Assembly: GCF_002013465.1 (NCBI RefSeq)
Contig: NZ_MAFC01000004.1
Location: 208,176-272,175 of the forward strand
Direction: 5' to 3'
Length of the DNA stretch: 64,000 bases
Origin: Mycobacterium sp. D16R12
GTDB taxonomy: Bacteria; Actinomycetota; Actinomycetes; Mycobacteriales; Mycobacteriaceae
Shown piece after piece: positions 48,290 through 57,205 of the stretch. Numbering within the stretch: the stretch's first letter is position 1; every line of letters starts with the position of its first letter. The notes under the pieces are model-generated. The model was not told the DNA's origin. It was given only the letters and a program-made list of their open reading frames with translations, and made no database searches. The position numbers and the translations under genes are program-made.

Positions 48290-49048
48290 ATGTGGGGTTC
48301 GGTGCTTGGATTGGCGATGCTGGCGGCACTCAATCCTGTGCGCCTAGGCCTCGCCCTCCTCATGATCTCCCGGCCACGCCCCGGTCCGAACCTGTTCGCA
48401 TACTGGATCGGCTGTCTTACCGTGTGCGTTCCGGAGCTGCTCGTTCCCGTGCTGCTGCTGCACTTCACACCCCTGCTCGGATCTTTTGCGCATGCTCCGG
48501 CCGCGTCCACCAGGAGCGCCACCCTCGGGCACATCCAGATCGGTGTCGGCGTGCTCGGATTGACCATTGCGGGGGTGCTCCTCGTGCGATCCCTCACTCG
48601 GCAGCAGGAATCGGCAGCAGATCTGAACACGCAGTTCACAATTCCGCGCCTGCTACGCCGTGGACAAGACGATTCACCCACGAATACATCGGGGTTCCGG
48701 CGCGTCCTGCACCGCATCCACGACGCCTGGGACAACGGGGCGTTGTGGGTCGCGTGGATGGTCGGCCTGGTGTCGGTGCCGATTGACGGCATCCTCATCA
48801 TCCTCGCGATCATCGTGGCTTCACGGGCCGCGATCGTTACGCAGCTCAGCGCTTCGCTTGCCTTCATTCTGGTGATGTACGCCGTCGTCGAGATGATCCT
48901 TGTCGGTTATCTGGCCGCACCCGCACGAACCGAGGCAGCACTGCGACGATTGCACAACTGGGTGCGGACCTACCGGTGGCAGATCATGGTGACCCTGTTG
49001 ACGGTGGTCGGGACTTCGCAGCTGGCCGAGGGCTTCGGCAGCACCTGA
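48290..49048 (+). CDS. GAP/SAP-family integral membrane protein (lipid export helper)
   Basis: A 252-residue protein with six predicted membrane helices (about 4-26, 38-60, 80-101, 150-178, 187-209, 230-249). The N-terminus WGSVLGLAMLAALNPVRLGLALLMISRPRPGPNL, followed by YWIGCLTVCVPELLVP, is the hallmark of the mycobacterial Gap (glycopeptidolipid addressing protein) and Sap (sulfolipid addressing) family. Those proteins are needed to move large envelope lipids to the surface. Here it is divergent from the giant NRPS with 1.1 kb between, and is the best candidate exporter for the NRPS product (inference). It is convergent with kshA, four bases between stops. The ATG at 48290 lacks a strong ribosome binding site. 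Confidence 0.9.
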   Translation: MWGSVLGLAMLAALNPVRLGLALLMISRPRPGPNLFAYWIGCLTVCVPELLVPVLLLHFTPLLGSFAHAPAASTRSATLGHIQIGVGVLGLTIAGVLLVRSLTRQQESAADLNTQFTIPRLLRRGQDDSPTNTSGFRRVLHRIHDAWDNGALWVAWMVGLVSVPIDGILIILAIIVASRAAIVTQLSASLAFILVMYAVVEMILVGYLAAPARTEAALRRLHNWVRTYRWQIMVTLLTVVGTSQLAEGFGST

Positions 49049-49052
49049 AGTA

Positions 49053-50192
49053 TCAGTGCGAGGTGGCAGCGGCGCGCTCGGCGAGATTCTCTTCGACCTC
49101 GTGCACCCACACCCCGTGGGCATGCGTGGTGTCCACCTCGATCTCAAAGCGTTCCGTCATATCCGGCCTGACGTCAGCCAAGTCCACGTAGAACTGCTCG
49201 TACCAGCGGCGGTGCTGGTAGACCGCACCGTCCTCCTGGGTCAGCAGCGGATTGTCTATGCGTGTCTTGTTCTTCCAGATCTCGACGTCCTCCAGGAATC
49301 CATCGCCGAATGAGGTGGCCATCGCGGCGGCGAGCTTGCGCGCGTTCTCCGCGGGTAGATCCGGCATCTCCTGAATGGCCACACCCCACTGCAGCACGAA
49401 GGAATTGTGCGTTACCGGGTAGTGGCAGTTGATGAGCGCCACCTCGACGGTGAATCCGGGGCCAAGGTCGTTGTGGATCCAGTCAATCATGTATGCCGGG
49501 CCGAAGTAAGTGGCCTCCGACCGTACACCCGTTCCTTCCCAAAGCTTTTCGGGATGGGGAACATAGTCCGGCCGTGGCTTGGACTCCATGAACTGGCTGG
49601 CGGTCTGCCCCTCGATGACGTTCTTGAAGTACGTCGGATAGGCGTGGTGAATGTAGAAGAAGTGCGCCATGTCGACATTGTTGTCAACAATCTCACGACA
49701 GTGCGATCCCTCGATAAGGATCGAATTCCATTGCCATGAAGACCATTTGCCCTCCTCGTAGCCTTCGATCGTCGGCGGGGCGAGCCCGGCGGGCGGCGTG
49801 GACCCTTCCGCGTCGTGCCATACGAGGAGTTGGCCGTTCACCTCGAGAGTGGGCCAGCTACGCGTGCGCGCGAGCTTCGGGGTGCGCTTGGCGTAGGGCA
49901 CCAGCGTGCACTTGCCGTCACCGCCCCAACGCCAGTCATGGAATGGACATGCGATGCTGTCGTCCTTGACGCTGCCCTGCGACAGGTCACCACCCATGTG
50001 GCGGCAGTATCCGTCCAGCACCTTGATATCGCCGTGAGAGTCGGCGAACACCACCAGCTTGGTGCCAAATGCCTCGATACCGTGCGGCTGCCCGTCATGG
50101 AACGACTCGGCCAATCCCAGGCAATGCCATCCCCGGGCAAACCGGGTCATCACTGTGCCGCTATCGATTTCGCGGATCATGTCGTCAGTCAT
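49053..50192 (-). CDS. kshA: 3-ketosteroid 9-alpha-hydroxylase oxygenase KshA homologue
   Basis: A 379-residue Rieske non-heme iron oxygenase. The Rieske cluster motif is C63-x-H65 ... C82-x2-H85 (CRHMGGDLSQ to CPFHDWRW). The mononuclear iron site is in NNVDMAHFFYIHH (His177, His182). Long blocks (RGWHCLG, GTKLVVFADSHGD, INCHYPVTHNSFVLQWGV, DNPLLTQEDGAVYQHRRWYEQFYVD) closely follow M. tuberculosis KshA (Rv3526), which opens ring B of sterols. The electron donor KshB is not in the window. The ATG at 50192 has AAAGGA ten bases upstream and is preferred over a TTG at 50225. It is the second gene of an operon with the fadD17-like gene, 42 bases away. Confidence 0.92.
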   Translation of the reverse strand: MTDDMIREIDSGTVMTRFARGWHCLGLAESFHDGQPHGIEAFGTKLVVFADSHGDIKVLDGYCRHMGGDLSQGSVKDDSIACPFHDWRWGGDGKCTLVPYAKRTPKLARTRSWPTLEVNGQLLVWHDAEGSTPPAGLAPPTIEGYEEGKWSSWQWNSILIEGSHCREIVDNNVDMAHFFYIHHAYPTYFKNVIEGQTASQFMESKPRPDYVPHPEKLWEGTGVRSEATYFGPAYMIDWIHNDLGPGFTVEVALINCHYPVTHNSFVLQWGVAIQEMPDLPAENARKLAAAMATSFGDGFLEDVEIWKNKTRIDNPLLTQEDGAVYQHRRWYEQFYVDLADVRPDMTERFEIEVDTTHAHGVWVHEVEENLAERAAATSH

Positions 50193-50234
50193 GGGGAGGC
50201 TGTCCTTTCGCTGACTTGTTGTCAATACTGCGCT

Positions 50235-51917
50235 CTACAGCAGCCGCTGTCGCCCATATGCCGTGAATTGAGCATCGAGTGCGGTTTTGTCCGGTGGCCC
50301 CATCCGCTGGAACACCGGGGCGCCCCTTCCCTCCCAACAGAACACCGGCTCGTCGGTATGCCAGCGCTGCTGCTGCAGCTCGCGTTTGAGCACCTTGTTG
50401 GACCCGGTCACCGGCAGGTTGGCCGACACCCGCAGGAAGCGTGGAATTCCCTTGCTGCCCAGATCCTCCTGCCGTGACAGGTACTCGGTGAAGCTGTCCA
50501 CATCGAACGCGTCCGGGTCGGCGACCTCGATGGATGCCATCACCTGATCGCCCGAGCGCGGGTCCGGCACCGCATACACCCCTGCTGCGATCACCGCGGG
50601 GTGGCGCCGCAGCACTCGTTCGATGCTCAGCGCCGAGGTGTTCTCCCCATCGACACGTATCCAGTCGCCGCGCCGGCCCGCGAAATAGATGAACCCGGCC
50701 GCATCGAGATAGCCGAGATCGCCGGTCCAGTACCACCCGTTGCGGATGCGGTCGGCGTCGGCATCGTCATTCTTGTAGTAGCCCTCAAAGCCGCGCCTGC
50801 CCTGTTTGTCAACGATCTCCCCCACCGCGTCATCGACGTTGAGTACACGCCCGTGCTCATCGATAATGGCTGCGACACAAACGTTTAGCGTTTGCGGGTC
50901 GACGATCGACACACCCTCGTGTGCCGGACGCCCCAGCGCGCCCGTCGGCGTATCGGGGTCCAGTGCGACCACTCCCCCGCCTTCGCTGGACCCATAGCCC
51001 TCGAACAGCTCCGCGCCGAACCGTCGCCGGAACACCGCTTGATCCTCCGGTGAGGCCTCGGTGCCGAATCCGCGCACCAGCTGGTTATCGGCATCGTCGG
51101 ACTGCTCCGGGGTGGCCAACAGGTATCCGAGTGCCTTGCCGACATAGGTGAAGAACGTCGCACCGAAGTAGCGCACGTCGGGCAGGAAGCGCGACGCCGA
51201 GAAAGTAGGCGTCAAACAAATCGTGGCACCGTTGGCCAGTGCGGGAGCCCACAACGCCATCAACGCATTCCCATGGAACAGGGGCATGCAGCAGTAGTCG
51301 ACCTCGCGGCGGTTGTGCCCGAATTTTTCGGTGGCCAGGTGGGCAATCTGCGCAAGCCGTCCCTGGCTGCATTTCACCGCCTTGGAGGCACCGGTCGTGC
51401 CGGAGGTAAAGAGCAGCAGGAGTAGCGAGTCTGCGCCCACCCCCTCCGAAGCCGCCGCCACGATGCGGTTCTCGTCGACCAGTGCGAGGTACCCAGGGCT
51501 GTCGATCACCAGAAACCGGTCTGCCGTCACACCGAGATCCAGACCCCGCAACCGGTCGAGATGCTGGGTGTCGGTGACGATCAGCTGACAATCCGTATGA
51601 CGGATCTCGGCGGCCATGTCCGCCGGCCCACGGGTCGGGTTGATACCCACGACGGTGGCCCCGGCCAGTGCGGCCGCGCCGAGCCAGAACACGAAATCGG
51701 GGATGTTCTCCAACAGGACCCCGATATGGAAGGGCCCGCCGGCCCTCAGCTTCCGCGCGAGTGCGCCCCGCGCGGCGGACTCATTGACAACGTCATCCCA
51801 CGTCCAGTCGCGATCACGGGTACGCAGCCCTGGATGACAGTCGCCCACACGGTCCAGGAGCATGCCCGCGATATCGGCCCGGGGCTCACCGGCGCGGGCG
51901 GTGGACGCAGCGGTCAT
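50235..51917 (-). CDS. FadD17-like acyl-CoA synthetase
   Basis: A 560-residue adenylate-forming ligase. The P-loop LLFTSGTTGASKAVK is at about 168-182, followed by MPLFHGNALMALWAPAL, FEGYGSSEGGGVV, WYWTGDLGYLDAAGFIYFAGRRGDWIRVDGEN and, near the end, VTGSNKVLKREL with the catalytic Lys. The sequence resembles M. tuberculosis FadD17 (Rv3506 of the cholesterol catabolic region), which activates degraded steroid side chains. Pairing with kshA supports steroid catabolism over lipid loading for the NRPS. ATG start at 51917, overlapping a 37-codon upstream frame. Confidence 0.88.
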   Translation of the reverse strand: MTAASTARAGEPRADIAGMLLDRVGDCHPGLRTRDRDWTWDDVVNESAARGALARKLRAGGPFHIGVLLENIPDFVFWLGAAALAGATVVGINPTRGPADMAAEIRHTDCQLIVTDTQHLDRLRGLDLGVTADRFLVIDSPGYLALVDENRIVAAASEGVGADSLLLLLFTSGTTGASKAVKCSQGRLAQIAHLATEKFGHNRREVDYCCMPLFHGNALMALWAPALANGATICLTPTFSASRFLPDVRYFGATFFTYVGKALGYLLATPEQSDDADNQLVRGFGTEASPEDQAVFRRRFGAELFEGYGSSEGGGVVALDPDTPTGALGRPAHEGVSIVDPQTLNVCVAAIIDEHGRVLNVDDAVGEIVDKQGRRGFEGYYKNDDADADRIRNGWYWTGDLGYLDAAGFIYFAGRRGDWIRVDGENTSALSIERVLRRHPAVIAAGVYAVPDPRSGDQVMASIEVADPDAFDVDSFTEYLSRQEDLGSKGIPRFLRVSANLPVTGSNKVLKRELQQQRWHTDEPVFCWEGRGAPVFQRMGPPDKTALDAQFTAYGRQRLL

Positions 51918-52027
51918 ATCGCCGATGATGCACCCATCAGATCCTCGGCGTCTGCGATGTCGAGCTGGTCCAAACGGGACACGATCGTGAACACCAGGTC
52001 GGCGCCCAGCGCAGGCTGTTCGTCCAT
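51914..52027 (-). CDS. Small 37-residue protein coupled to the fadD17-like gene
   Basis: The frame encodes MDEQPALGADLVFTIVSRLDQ and continues to SSAI. Its stop TGA overlaps the fadD ATG (ATATGA), the usual arrangement for translational coupling. AAGGAG lies directly against the ATG, which is too close for ideal initiation, so a slightly later start or a role only in coupling is possible. The acidic, amphipathic sequence has no recognised domain. Confidence 0.4.
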   Translation of the reverse strand: MDEQPALGADLVFTIVSRLDQLDIADAEDLMGASSAI

Positions 52028-52134
52028 CTCCTTCTATCTACCGCTATCGGTGAACATCCATTCGAGAAAATTTCTGAGAACTCTCTAAGGCCCATGCGTG
52101 TTCTGCCGGGTGGGGCGCGATAACATCGGGACCC

Positions 52135-53745
52135 ATGACGACCACCGAGCCGGATATCCACACCACCGCGGGCAAGCTCGCCGATCTGCGTCGGCGCAGC
52201 GAGGAGACATTGCACCCGGTCGGTGAAGCCGCCGTCGACAAGATCCACGCGAAGGGCAAGCTGACAGCCCGTGAGCGCATCCACGCGCTGCTCGACGAAG
52301 GCTCGTTCGTGGAGTTGGACGCGTTGGCCAAGCACCGCAGCTCAAACTTCGGCCTGGGCGACAAGCGCCCGCTCGGCGACGGCGTGGTGACCGGTTTCGG
52401 CACCATCGACGGCCGCGACGTGTGCATCTTCAGCCAGGACGTCTCGGTGTTCGGCGGCAGCCTCGGTGAGGTCTACGGCGAGAAGATCGTCAAGGTGCAG
52501 CAGCTGGCCCTCAAGACCGGCCGTCCGCTCGTCGGCATCAACGAGGGCGCCGGCGCCCGCATCCAGGAGGGCGTGGTCTCCCTCGGCCTGTACAGCCAGA
52601 TCTTCCACAACAACATCATCGCCTCGGGCGTCATCCCGCAGATCTCGCTCATCATGGGTCCGGCCGCCGGTGGCCACGTCTACTCGCCCGCACTGACCGA
52701 CTTCATCGTCATGGTCGATCAGACCAGCCAGATGTTCATCACCGGCCCCGACGTCATCAAGACCGTCACCGGCGAGGACGTCACCATGGAGGAGCTGGGT
52801 GGTGCGCACACCCATGAGGCGAAATCCGGCACCACGCACTATGTCGCCTCCGGCGAGCAGGATGCCTTCGACTACGTCCGCGACATCCTGAGCTACCTGC
52901 CGTCGAACAACGCCTCGGAGCCGCCGCGCCATCCGGGTCCGGAGCCCACCGACGGCGCCATCGAGGATCACCTCACCGACGAGGACATCGAGCTCGACAC
53001 CCTGATCCCCGACTCCCCTAACCAGCCGTACGACATGCACGAGGTCATCACCCGCATCCTCGACGATGACGAGTTCCTCGAGGTGCAGGCCGGATACGCA
53101 CAGAACATCATCGTCGGATTCGGCCGCGTGGACGGCCGCAGCGTGGGCATCGTCGCCAATCAGCCCACCCAGTTCGCGGGCTGCCTGGACATCAACGCCT
53201 CCGAGAAGGCCGCACGGTTCATCCGCACCTGTGACTGCTTCGGTGTTCCGATCATCACCCTGGTGGATGTGCCCGGATTCCTGCCCGGCACCGAGCAGGA
53301 GTTCAACGGCATCATCCGGCGCGGCGCCAAGCTGCTCTACGCCTACGGCGAGGCCACCGTCCCGAAGATCACCGTCATCACCCGGAAGGCCTACGGCGGC
53401 GCGTACTGCGTCATGGGCTCGAAGGACATGGGCGCCGACGTCAACGTCGCCTGGCCCACCGCGCAGATCGCCGTCATGGGCGCCTCCGGCGCGGTCGGAT
53501 TCGTGTACCGCTCGCAGCTGGCCGAGGCATCCAAGAACGGCGACGATGTGGACGCCCTGCGCCTGCAGCTGCAAGCGGAGTACGAGGACACCCTGGTGAA
53601 CCCGTACATGGCTGCCGAGCGCGGATACGTCGACGCGGTCATCCCGCCGTCGCACACCCGCGGCTACATCGCCACCTCGCTGCGGTTGCTCGATCGCAAG
53701 ATCGTGCGGCTCCCACCGAAGAAGCACGGAAACATCCCGCTGTGA
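52135..53745 (+). CDS. accD5: Propionyl/acetyl-CoA carboxylase beta subunit AccD5
   Basis: A 536-residue carboxyltransferase that makes methylmalonyl-CoA (and malonyl-CoA) with biotinylated AccA3. It begins [24 protein letters not shown], with [20 protein letters not shown], the oxyanion-hole blocks [12 protein letters not shown] and [13 protein letters not shown] in the N domain, and [24 protein letters not shown] with [16 protein letters not shown] in the C domain. It ends [17 protein letters not shown]. Length and sequence match mycobacterial AccD5. The accE5 GTG overlaps its stop by four bases. The biotin ligase gene birA, adjacent in M. tuberculosis, is here 36 kb away. Confidence 0.96.
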   Translation: MTTTEPDIHTTAGKLADLRRRSEETLHPVGEAAVDKIHAKGKLTARERIHALLDEGSFVELDALAKHRSSNFGLGDKRPLGDGVVTGFGTIDGRDVCIFSQDVSVFGGSLGEVYGEKIVKVQQLALKTGRPLVGINEGAGARIQEGVVSLGLYSQIFHNNIIASGVIPQISLIMGPAAGGHVYSPALTDFIVMVDQTSQMFITGPDVIKTVTGEDVTMEELGGAHTHEAKSGTTHYVASGEQDAFDYVRDILSYLPSNNASEPPRHPGPEPTDGAIEDHLTDEDIELDTLIPDSPNQPYDMHEVITRILDDDEFLEVQAGYAQNIIVGFGRVDGRSVGIVANQPTQFAGCLDINASEKAARFIRTCDCFGVPIITLVDVPGFLPGTEQEFNGIIRRGAKLLYAYGEATVPKITVITRKAYGGAYCVMGSKDMGADVNVAWPTAQIAVMGASGAVGFVYRSQLAEASKNGDDVDALRLQLQAEYEDTLVNPYMAAERGYVDAVIPPSHTRGYIATSLRLLDRKIVRLPPKKHGNIPL

Positions 53746-54053
53746 CGAACGAAGAAGGTGCGGCCGTGACTGAAGAAGGCACCGAGACCGACGAAACCGT
53801 TACCGCTGAAGGCGATTCCGGAAAGGTTAGGGCTGCCGATGTACAGGTGCTCAGCGGCAACCCGACCGACGCGGAGATCGCGGCTCTGGTCGCGGCGTTG
53901 AGCGCATTGGCCTCGAAGGCGGAGACCGAGAGCCTCAAGCCCCGAAACCTCTGGGCAGAGCCGATCGACATGTTGCGCTACAGCCCGCACAGCTGGCAGC
54001 GAGTCACGCTGTTCGAGCGCGCGAAACTGGCGCGTCCGCAGGGCACGTTCTAG
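53742..54053 (+). CDS. accE5: Acyl-CoA carboxylase epsilon subunit AccE5
   Basis: A 103-residue protein that binds and stimulates the AccA3-AccD5 complex. The N-terminal 30 residues are acidic and disordered ([18 protein letters not shown]). The conserved part is [24 protein letters not shown] and the tail [18 protein letters not shown]. The GTG at 53742 overlaps the accD5 stop (GTGA), giving stoichiometric coupling. Confidence 0.93.
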   Translation: MTNEEGAAVTEEGTETDETVTAEGDSGKVRAADVQVLSGNPTDAEIAALVAALSALASKAETESLKPRNLWAEPIDMLRYSPHSWQRVTLFERAKLARPQGTF

Positions 54054-54071
54054 ACAGCCATCACAGGTCCC

Positions 54072-55769
54072 GTGACCGCATTTGTCCTCGCGTCCGCGTC
54101 CCCCGCACGCGAACGGATCCTGGAGCAGGCCGGCCTCAACCCGGTAGTCATCGTGTCGCACGTCGACGAACATCTCGTCATGGCGACGCAGCCTTCGGGT
54201 ACCGCGCCCACGCGCGCCGTGGAGGTGCTGGCCTGCGCCAAGGCCTTTGACGTCGCGACGACATTGGCCGGCGCGGTGGCCACCGACGCGGTGGTGCTGG
54301 GCTGCGATTCGATGCTCTTTCTCGATGGCACGTTGCAGGGCAAGCCGGGCACCGTCGAGGAAGCACGCCGCCGCTGGGGTCTGATGGCCGGACGCTCCGC
54401 CGAGCTACTGACCGGACACTGCCTGGTGCGGGTCATCGATGGTAAACCCGTCGCGCGTGTCAGTGAAACACGTTCGACCACAGTACATTTCGGCACGCCA
54501 TCGGCAGAGGACCTCGAGGCATACCTGGCCACCGGCGAGCCCCTACAGGTAGCGGGTGCATTCACGCTCGACGGCTTGGGCAGCTGGTTCGTCGAAGGCA
54601 TCGATGGCGATCCATCGAATGTGATCGGTGTCAGCGTGCCGCTGCTCGGGCGGCTGCTGGACAAGCTCGGCGTACCCGCCTCGTCATTGTGGGTCGGCCA
54701 CGTTAAACACATGCCGCCAAAGCCTTTTCACCCGGACACGCCCACGGTTGCCCCACTGCCACCTCGCATGGTGCCGCTGTTCGACTCGCTCGTGATGATC
54801 GGGCCAACCCAACAGCAAGAATTCAGGGACGCGCACGGCAACCCGATTCCACACATGCCGTCGGTCAATACCAGCTTCCAAACTGCCTGCAGCGATGATT
54901 CGTTCGACCTCGGTGTGCACACCAACCGCGGCGCCTGCCTGTGGACCGGCGACTACCTGAATACTGGCGATGGCATCCAGCTGATCGCCGTCGACCCTGC
55001 CAGCCCCTCTGTCGCGCTGGGTGGGCGCTCCAAACCCCTTGCGCTGCCCTCGGATGCACAGGATGGTGCCCGGCTACTGCCCACCGGATCGGCGGAGTTG
55101 GCGCGCCGCTCGCTGTTGTTCGCCTCGTGTATTCCGTCGCCGGGATGCAGCACCTTCGTATCGGCCGACACCACCGTGTACGACGTGAGCGAGCCGGGTA
55201 AGTCGTCCTACCGGCCGATGGGAGTCATGGTCGGCATCTCGCAACCCAGCGGGGTTTCGGTGCCCGGTCGCCGGATGCTGGTGGCAGGCAATGTCGGAAC
55301 CGGGCCCTGGGCGCCGCGGTTCGCCTGGCTCACACCGCCGATCGACGATCCGGCGTTCCTGGACTCGTCGGCCTGGGAGAAGGTCGGTCAGATCGCGGGT
55401 GGCGGGGACCGCGAAAATCAGTTGTTCGCCCTGCCCGCCGGCGGTTTCGGGCTGCTGGATTCCAATGGCTCCGGCGACGCGCACATCGGGCTCAAGCTGT
55501 TCCGGACCCCGCAGGAGTTGGTCAGCGAGCCCATGACGGTGCTGATCCGCAACGATCCGTCCGATCCACGGCCGGATGACCCGTTCATCTCCCGGGATCC
55601 GCACAAGCTGTTGCAGCCGTACGGGCCCCAGGTCGTCAGCGTCACCATGAACGCCGACGGCACCCAGACGCTGTATTTCCTGGTGAGCCAATGGGTTACC
55701 GATCCGACGCGCGCCTACCGAACCATCCTGTATTCCATTGTCTTGGCACCCCAGTACCTGAGCATCTAG
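54072..55769 (+). CDS. Maf nucleotide pyrophosphatase fused to an unknown C-terminal domain
   Basis: A 565-residue protein. Residues 1-215 are a complete Maf/YhdE-type nucleoside triphosphate pyrophosphatase (FVLASASPARERIL at the start, then VVLGCDSMLFLDGTLQGKP, SETRSTTVHFG and FTLDGLGSWFVEGIDGDPSNVIGVSVPLL). They end at LWVGHVKHMPP, where the M. tuberculosis homologue (Rv3282, 222 residues) stops. About 345 further residues follow after a Pro-rich linker (KPFHPDTPTVAPLPP). They are probably beta-rich with several cysteines and no signal peptide, and match nothing I recognise (ends YRTILYSIVLAPQYLSI). The frame is continuous. This could be a true fusion or a deletion that joined maf to a secreted-protein gene, losing its signal sequence. 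GTG start at 54072, 18 bases after accE5. It overlaps the convergent tetR by four bases. Confidence 0.85.
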   Translation: MTAFVLASASPARERILEQAGLNPVVIVSHVDEHLVMATQPSGTAPTRAVEVLACAKAFDVATTLAGAVATDAVVLGCDSMLFLDGTLQGKPGTVEEARRRWGLMAGRSAELLTGHCLVRVIDGKPVARVSETRSTTVHFGTPSAEDLEAYLATGEPLQVAGAFTLDGLGSWFVEGIDGDPSNVIGVSVPLLGRLLDKLGVPASSLWVGHVKHMPPKPFHPDTPTVAPLPPRMVPLFDSLVMIGPTQQQEFRDAHGNPIPHMPSVNTSFQTACSDDSFDLGVHTNRGACLWTGDYLNTGDGIQLIAVDPASPSVALGGRSKPLALPSDAQDGARLLPTGSAELARRSLLFASCIPSPGCSTFVSADTTVYDVSEPGKSSYRPMGVMVGISQPSGVSVPGRRMLVAGNVGTGPWAPRFAWLTPPIDDPAFLDSSAWEKVGQIAGGGDRENQLFALPAGGFGLLDSNGSGDAHIGLKLFRTPQELVSEPMTVLIRNDPSDPRPDDPFISRDPHKLLQPYGPQVVSVTMNADGTQTLYFLVSQWVTDPTRAYRTILYSIVLAPQYLSI

Positions 55770-56422
55770 CCCTCACCGAACAGCTCTGGATGCCCGGCGG
55801 CCTGGCGCCAGTCCTGCGGCGTGCCTAACAGCGCGAACGCACTGCGCAGCATCGCGGCGCGCACCGCCCGTCTACCGTCGCCAGGGGTGGACAGATACCG
55901 ATAACAGCCCGCCTGCATGCTGGCGAGCAGCACGCCCAAGGTCGCCGTCGTGGGTGCGGGCCTGCCGCTCGCGACCAGCGCCTGCTGTATGACCTCGATG
56001 AGCCGGTTCTCGTAGGTGGCCCGCAGCAAGCGAGCGGGCGACGATGGATCGTGTTGTTCGATATGGAAAACAAGCCATGAGTCGCGGCCGCGTTCGGCCG
56101 TATCGAGGTACACGTCCAGGCCCGCACTGAGCTGTTCCATCAGGGCGCCGCCGGCATTCACCACCGGCGCCCATTGCGTCAGCATCTGCTGCTGACTCTC
56201 CGTCACCAACGCCGTAATCACCTCTGCCACACCGTCGAAGAACGTATAGAAAGTGGGTTTCGACAGCTCGGCACGCTCGGCGATACGTGCGACCGTGGTG
56301 CCCCGGTAGCCGTGCTCGGCGTAGACCGCGCCGGCCGCGACCAGGATGCGAGCGCGCGTTCCGGCGCGCTGCTCATCGGTCTGGGGCGGGCGCCCTCTAG
56401 ACCTCCGGGGATTGACAGACAT
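55766..56422 (-). CDS. TetR-family transcriptional regulator
   Basis: A 218-residue repressor. The basic N-terminus MSVNPRRSRGRPPQTDEQ leads into a TetR helix-turn-helix (RARILVAAGAVYAEHGYRGTTVARIAERAELSKPTFYTFFDGVAEV). The C-terminal ligand domain is helical, ends LGTPQDWRQAAGHPELFGEG and shows no known effector site. It is divergent from the hydrolase gene, with a palindrome between them, so self-regulation and control of the hydrolase-methyltransferase pair are likely. I chose the ATG at 56422 (after AGG) because the 16-residue upstream extension runs into that operator region. Confidence 0.88.
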   Translation of the reverse strand: MSVNPRRSRGRPPQTDEQRAGTRARILVAAGAVYAEHGYRGTTVARIAERAELSKPTFYTFFDGVAEVITALVTESQQQMLTQWAPVVNAGGALMEQLSAGLDVYLDTAERGRDSWLVFHIEQHDPSSPARLLRATYENRLIEVIQQALVASGRPAPTTATLGVLLASMQAGCYRYLSTPGDGRRAVRAAMLRSAFALLGTPQDWRQAAGHPELFGEG

Positions 56423-56444
56423 CGCGACGCAGCCTACCTTTTCA

Positions 56445-56467
56445 TTTAATTTGACGTCAGCGTTAAA
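56445..56467. promoter_or_regulatory. Candidate TetR operator
   Basis: TTTAA (56445-56449) and TTAAA (56463-56467) flank the perfect palindrome TGACGTCA (56452-56459) in the 72-base interval between the divergent tetR and hydrolase genes. The outer arms are one base off symmetry. Position and dyad symmetry suit a TetR-family operator overlapping both promoters. Confidence 0.5.
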
Positions 56468-56494
56468 CAATTATGTCACGGAGGCCCGCCCGGC

Positions 56495-57205
56495 ATGACC
56501 GACATCCACATCCCGACCCCGAACGGCGAGATCAGCGCCATCCTGGAGACGCCCGACGGCGACGGACCCTGGCCGTCGATCATCGTCCTCCACGACATCA
56601 ACGGCTCGACTCCAGACCTGCGCCGCATCACCAAGAACGTCGCCTCGAATGGCTACGTGGCGCTGGCACCCGATCTGTACTCACGCGGCCGGATCCGTTG
56701 TATCACCAGGGTCTTGACCAATCTCGCCACTCGTCGCGGGCGGGCTGTCGAGGAGGTGCTGGCCGCCCGTGACTACGTCCAAACGTTGCCTTACACCACC
56801 TCTTCGGTGGGAGTGGCCGGCTTTTGCATGGGCGGCGGATTCGCGATGATCACCGCGACCGAGGGATTCGATGCCGCCGCACCCTTCTACGGTGCGATGC
56901 CCGGCCCCTACGGAGACCACTTCGAGGGATCGTGCCCCATCGTCGCGAGCCTCGGCACGCGGGACCCGTTCGTGATCCGGGGTGAGCCCCGGTTGCGCAA
57001 GGCGCTGGACGCTCACGGCATTGAGCACGACATCAAGAAGTACGACGCGGGCCACAGTTTCGCCAACCAACTGCCCATGCAACCGCTGATGCGGATCGCC
57101 GGATTCGGGTACTCCCCCGAAGCCGAAGCAGATGCCTGGCAACGGGTCTACACGTTCTTCGCTCAGCATCTTCGCGATGATGACCGGCTACAGGAGGCAC
57201 GATGA
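56495..57205 (+). CDS. Dienelactone hydrolase family protein
   Basis: A 236-residue alpha/beta hydrolase of the DLH family. The nucleophile is Cys111 in GFCMGGG, with Asp157 (GTRDPF) and His187 (DAGHSFA) completing the Cys-Asp-His triad typical of dienelactone hydrolases. The natural substrate is unknown. ATG at 56495 with GGAGG upstream. Its stop overlaps the ATG of the methyltransferase (ATGA), so the two are co-translated under the divergent TetR regulator. Confidence 0.9.
   Translation: MTDIHIPTPNGEISAILETPDGDGPWPSIIVLHDINGSTPDLRRITKNVASNGYVALAPDLYSRGRIRCITRVLTNLATRRGRAVEEVLAARDYVQTLPYTTSSVGVAGFCMGGGFAMITATEGFDAAAPFYGAMPGPYGDHFEGSCPIVASLGTRDPFVIRGEPRLRKALDAHGIEHDIKKYDAGHSFANQLPMQPLMRIAGFGYSPEAEADAWQRVYTFFAQHLRDDDRLQEAR

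Noticed and set aside
50235..51917. The fadD17-like ligase as the NRPS fatty acyl starter enzyme
   Set aside because: Its sequence resembles steroid side-chain CoA ligases, it is in an operon with kshA, and it is separated from the NRPS by the divergent gap-like gene. Possible but not supported.
47183..52134. MbtH-like gene expected beside an NRPS
   Set aside because: Looked for the short acidic protein with the SxWP and WTDxRP motifs on both strands near the NRPS; none seen.
52342..53727. 461-codon minus-strand frame opposite accD5
   Set aside because: It is composed of Val/Asp/Gly/Leu-rich antisense codons of a strongly conserved carboxylase and has no family resemblance.
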